Source: Chitinophagaceae bacterium (GTDB lineage Bacteria > Bacteroidota > Bacteroidia > Chitinophagales > Chitinophagaceae). From it: a stretch of DNA of 64,000 bases. The translations under genes were made by a program, and so were the position numbers. The notes beneath the pieces are model-generated. The model saw only the letters and a program-made list of their open reading frames with translations. It did no database searches and had not been told where the DNA came from. Shown piece after piece: positions 62,405 to 64,000 of the stretch. The first letter of the stretch is position 1. Every line of letters starts with the position of its first letter. The DNA lies in NCBI GenBank assembly GCA_023957755.1, contig JAMLGT010000003.1:186001-250000 (forward strand), given 5' to 3'.

Positions 62405-64000
62405 TTATCCGGGTATTACAGACACTTGTTTCAGCGCTTCTTCCACATCCTCTGTGGGCGACTGGCACGATTTGTTACGGCATACATAGATAAGAGTTTT
62501 GCCTTGTTTATATTTAGATTCCAGCAGAGGAAGGTTTTCATCAGATGCACTTCCGCAAAAGGTGGTTGCAGGAAGATAATGTTGTTGAAGTGCCTGTAAT
62601 TGTTTCTTCCAGCGATTTCCGATTATAGCCACTTCGCTCTGAGGATATGCTTCTCGGAGCAACAGTGCAGCCCAGTTTGAATAGTACGCAGGGTGCGCGA
62701 GGATTCCTGACAAAAGTGTCTTTAACATTTGCACCGATTTTTCTGTGTACGCTGTATCATCAAAGTATTGTCCAAGTGCTCCCAGATTATGCGCCATTGT
62801 ACTGTTTGATGATGGAATGACATCATCTGTAAGCTCTTTGGTTCTCACAATTATTTCGTTGAAATCTTTATCGTTGTAGAAGAACAGGCCGGTACGCTGG
62901 TCGTAAAAATTTTCAAGTGTATAGTCAGTCAGTTCCTTTGCTATTTTCAAATAGTTCACATCAAAACTGAGTTGATAGAATGCTATTAGTGCAGCGATAG
63001 TAAAGGCATAGTCGTCAAGGAAAGCATGAACGGACGCACGTCCTTTCTGAAAGTTTCTGAACAGATTGCCAGTGTCAGTATTTCTCATTCTGGAAATGAT
63101 AAAGTCTATTGTCTTTTGTGCGTAATCATAGTATTCCTCTTCGCCAAAAGCCCTGTATGCATCTGCGAATGCAATGGCCATCAAAGCATTCCATGAAGTC
63201 AGGATTTTATCATCTGTTGCAGGCCTTGTTCTCTTTTCTCTTTCGTGCAGCAGCGTAGAAAGTGCTTCATCCAGTATTTGTGCCGTCTTCGCATCCTGAA
63301 TTTCTTTTGCAAGTGGATTCATCAGATTTCTGTCAGGGATGTTTTTCCCGTGTTCCCAGTTACCACTTTTTGAAATGCCATAGTATTCGCAAAACAAAAT
63401 GGCGCTGTCGCCCAATACCTGGTGGATTTCGTCGTATGTCCAGGAGTAAAACTTTCCTTCTTCACCTTCGCTGTCAGCATCGAGCGATGCAAAGAAGGCC
63501 TCTCCTGAGTAGAGTTCTCTGATCACAAATTTGATGGAAGATAATGCTGTGTTACGGAAGAGCGGATTGTGTGTGACCTGCCACGCGTGAGCATATAATG
63601 AAATAAGCTGTGCGTTATCATAAAGCATTTTTTCGAAGTGAGGCACATGCCACAATGGATCAGTGGTATATCGTGCAAAACCTCCTCCAATCTGATCAAA
63701 AATGCCACCCTTTGCCATTCTTGTCAGGGTAAGGTTTACGAGTTCCAGGTCTGTGTCATTACCACTTATCACTGCACGTTTTAGTAAGAAACTCCATACA
63801 GAAGGCATTGGAAATTTCACAGTGGCCGATAATCCGCCGTGTACTTTATCAGCCTGCCTGTGGAGTTTGTGAGCGACCTCTTCCGCCATTTCCTTTGTAA
63901 AAATTGCCGATTCTGTGGGTGGGGCAATAATGTCGTTCTCTGCGATCCCATTGGCGAGCTGGTGAGCCTGCTCCTTTATTTCGCGGTAGTTTGTTTTGTA
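62405..64000 (-). CDS. DUF255/thioredoxin-domain protein (5' part beyond window)
   Basis: The C-terminal 531 residues of a DUF255 (YyaL/SPATA20-like) protein; the frame is open to position 64000, so the thioredoxin-like N-terminus lies outside. Visible are the family segments GLSATVKFPMPSVWSFLLKR, GGIFDQIGGGFARYTTD with WHVPHFEKMLYDNAQLISLY, FFASLDADSEGEEGKFYSWT, and DDKILTSWNALMAIAFADAY. These belong to an alpha/alpha six-hairpin barrel. The C-terminus ends IYVCRNKSCQSP. Function is unclear; highly conserved from bacteria to animals. Confidence 0.93.
   Translation of the reverse strand, partial: YKTNYREIKEQAHQLANGIAENDIIAPPTESAIFTKEMAEEVAHKLHRQADKVHGGLSATVKFPMPSVWSFLLKRAVISGNDTDLELVNLTLTRMAKGGIFDQIGGGFARYTTDPLWHVPHFEKMLYDNAQLISLYAHAWQVTHNPLFRNTALSSIKFVIRELYSGEAFFASLDADSEGEEGKFYSWTYDEIHQVLGDSAILFCEYYGISKSGNWEHGKNIPDRNLMNPLAKEIQDAKTAQILDEALSTLLHEREKRTRPATDDKILTSWNALMAIAFADAYRAFGEEEYYDYAQKTIDFIISRMRNTDTGNLFRNFQKGRASVHAFLDDYAFTIAALIAFYQLSFDVNYLKIAKELTDYTLENFYDQRTGLFFYNDKDFNEIIVRTKELTDDVIPSSNSTMAHNLGALGQYFDDTAYTEKSVQMLKTLLSGILAHPAYYSNWAALLLREAYPQSEVAIIGNRWKKQLQALQQHYLPATTFCGSASDENLPLLESKYKQGKTLIYVCRNKSCQSPTEDVEEALKQVSVIPG

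Overview
The window comes from a Bacteroidota chromosome, most likely near Chitinophagaceae (inference from family-level similarity, not a search). The reasons are: AT-leaning DNA with TAnnTTTG-type -7 promoter elements and few Shine-Dalgarno sites; a short primary sigma factor (285 aa) without region 1.1; a DUF3276/PUR-type protein; a three-gene type-B succinate dehydrogenase; and many secreted proteins, lipoproteins and outer-membrane proteins of Bacteroidota type. Most of the window is ordinary housekeeping.

Layout. 1-2057: 5' part of secA (minus). 2.3-9.4 kb: DUF962 protein, pfkA-pyk, pyrB-coaD-thioesterase, a Nudix hydrolase divergent from pyrE, two small exported proteins. 9.6-18.1 kb: small envelope proteins, a 966-bp AT-rich gap, ahcY with a divergent Lrp/AsnC regulator, trhO, and an ABC1-kinase/TetR-like pair. 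18.3-23.9 kb: tRNA-Asp followed by a tandem array. 24-30 kb: S41 protease, BadF-type sugar kinase, an MG2-like/TonB-plug protein, murQ. 30.2-37.9 kb: sdhCAB and a 1151-aa outer-membrane protein. 38-43.7 kb: TlpA-like protein, ALDH7-type dehydrogenase, panB, flippase-like and RDD membrane proteins. 43.9-49.2 kb: SpoIIM-DUF4129-DUF4350-MoxR-DUF58 operon. 49.2-64 kb: truB, an ABC exporter, DUF3276 protein, pgi, threonine aldolase, rpoD, small envelope proteins, DUF2911, SAM hydrolase, SDR, tRNA-Lys, a repeat-containing secreted protein and a partial DUF255 protein.

The outstanding feature is the array at 18348-23914. An intact tRNA-Asp(GTC) is followed by fifteen perfect 360-bp units and a broken sixteenth. 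Each unit holds an 89-codon GIY-YIG nuclease gene. Its end carries a copy of the 3' part of tRNA-Asp (T-arm, acceptor 3' strand) and the tRNA terminator, but the anticodon/variable region is replaced by a short hairpin. Every unit junction therefore recreates a tRNA 3' end. The few base changes seen all lie in the last units, far from the tRNA. I read this as a tRNA-targeting GIY-YIG cassette that has expanded in tandem by repeated insertion or recombination at the tRNA-Asp 3' end. I know of no described system of this form. Mechanism and function are inference.

Other links between genes: pfkA, pyk and pgi are glycolytic; pyrB and pyrE belong to pyrimidine synthesis; the BadF kinase and MurQ suggest amino-sugar or peptidoglycan recycling; sdhCAB supplies the menaquinone-linked respiratory chain.
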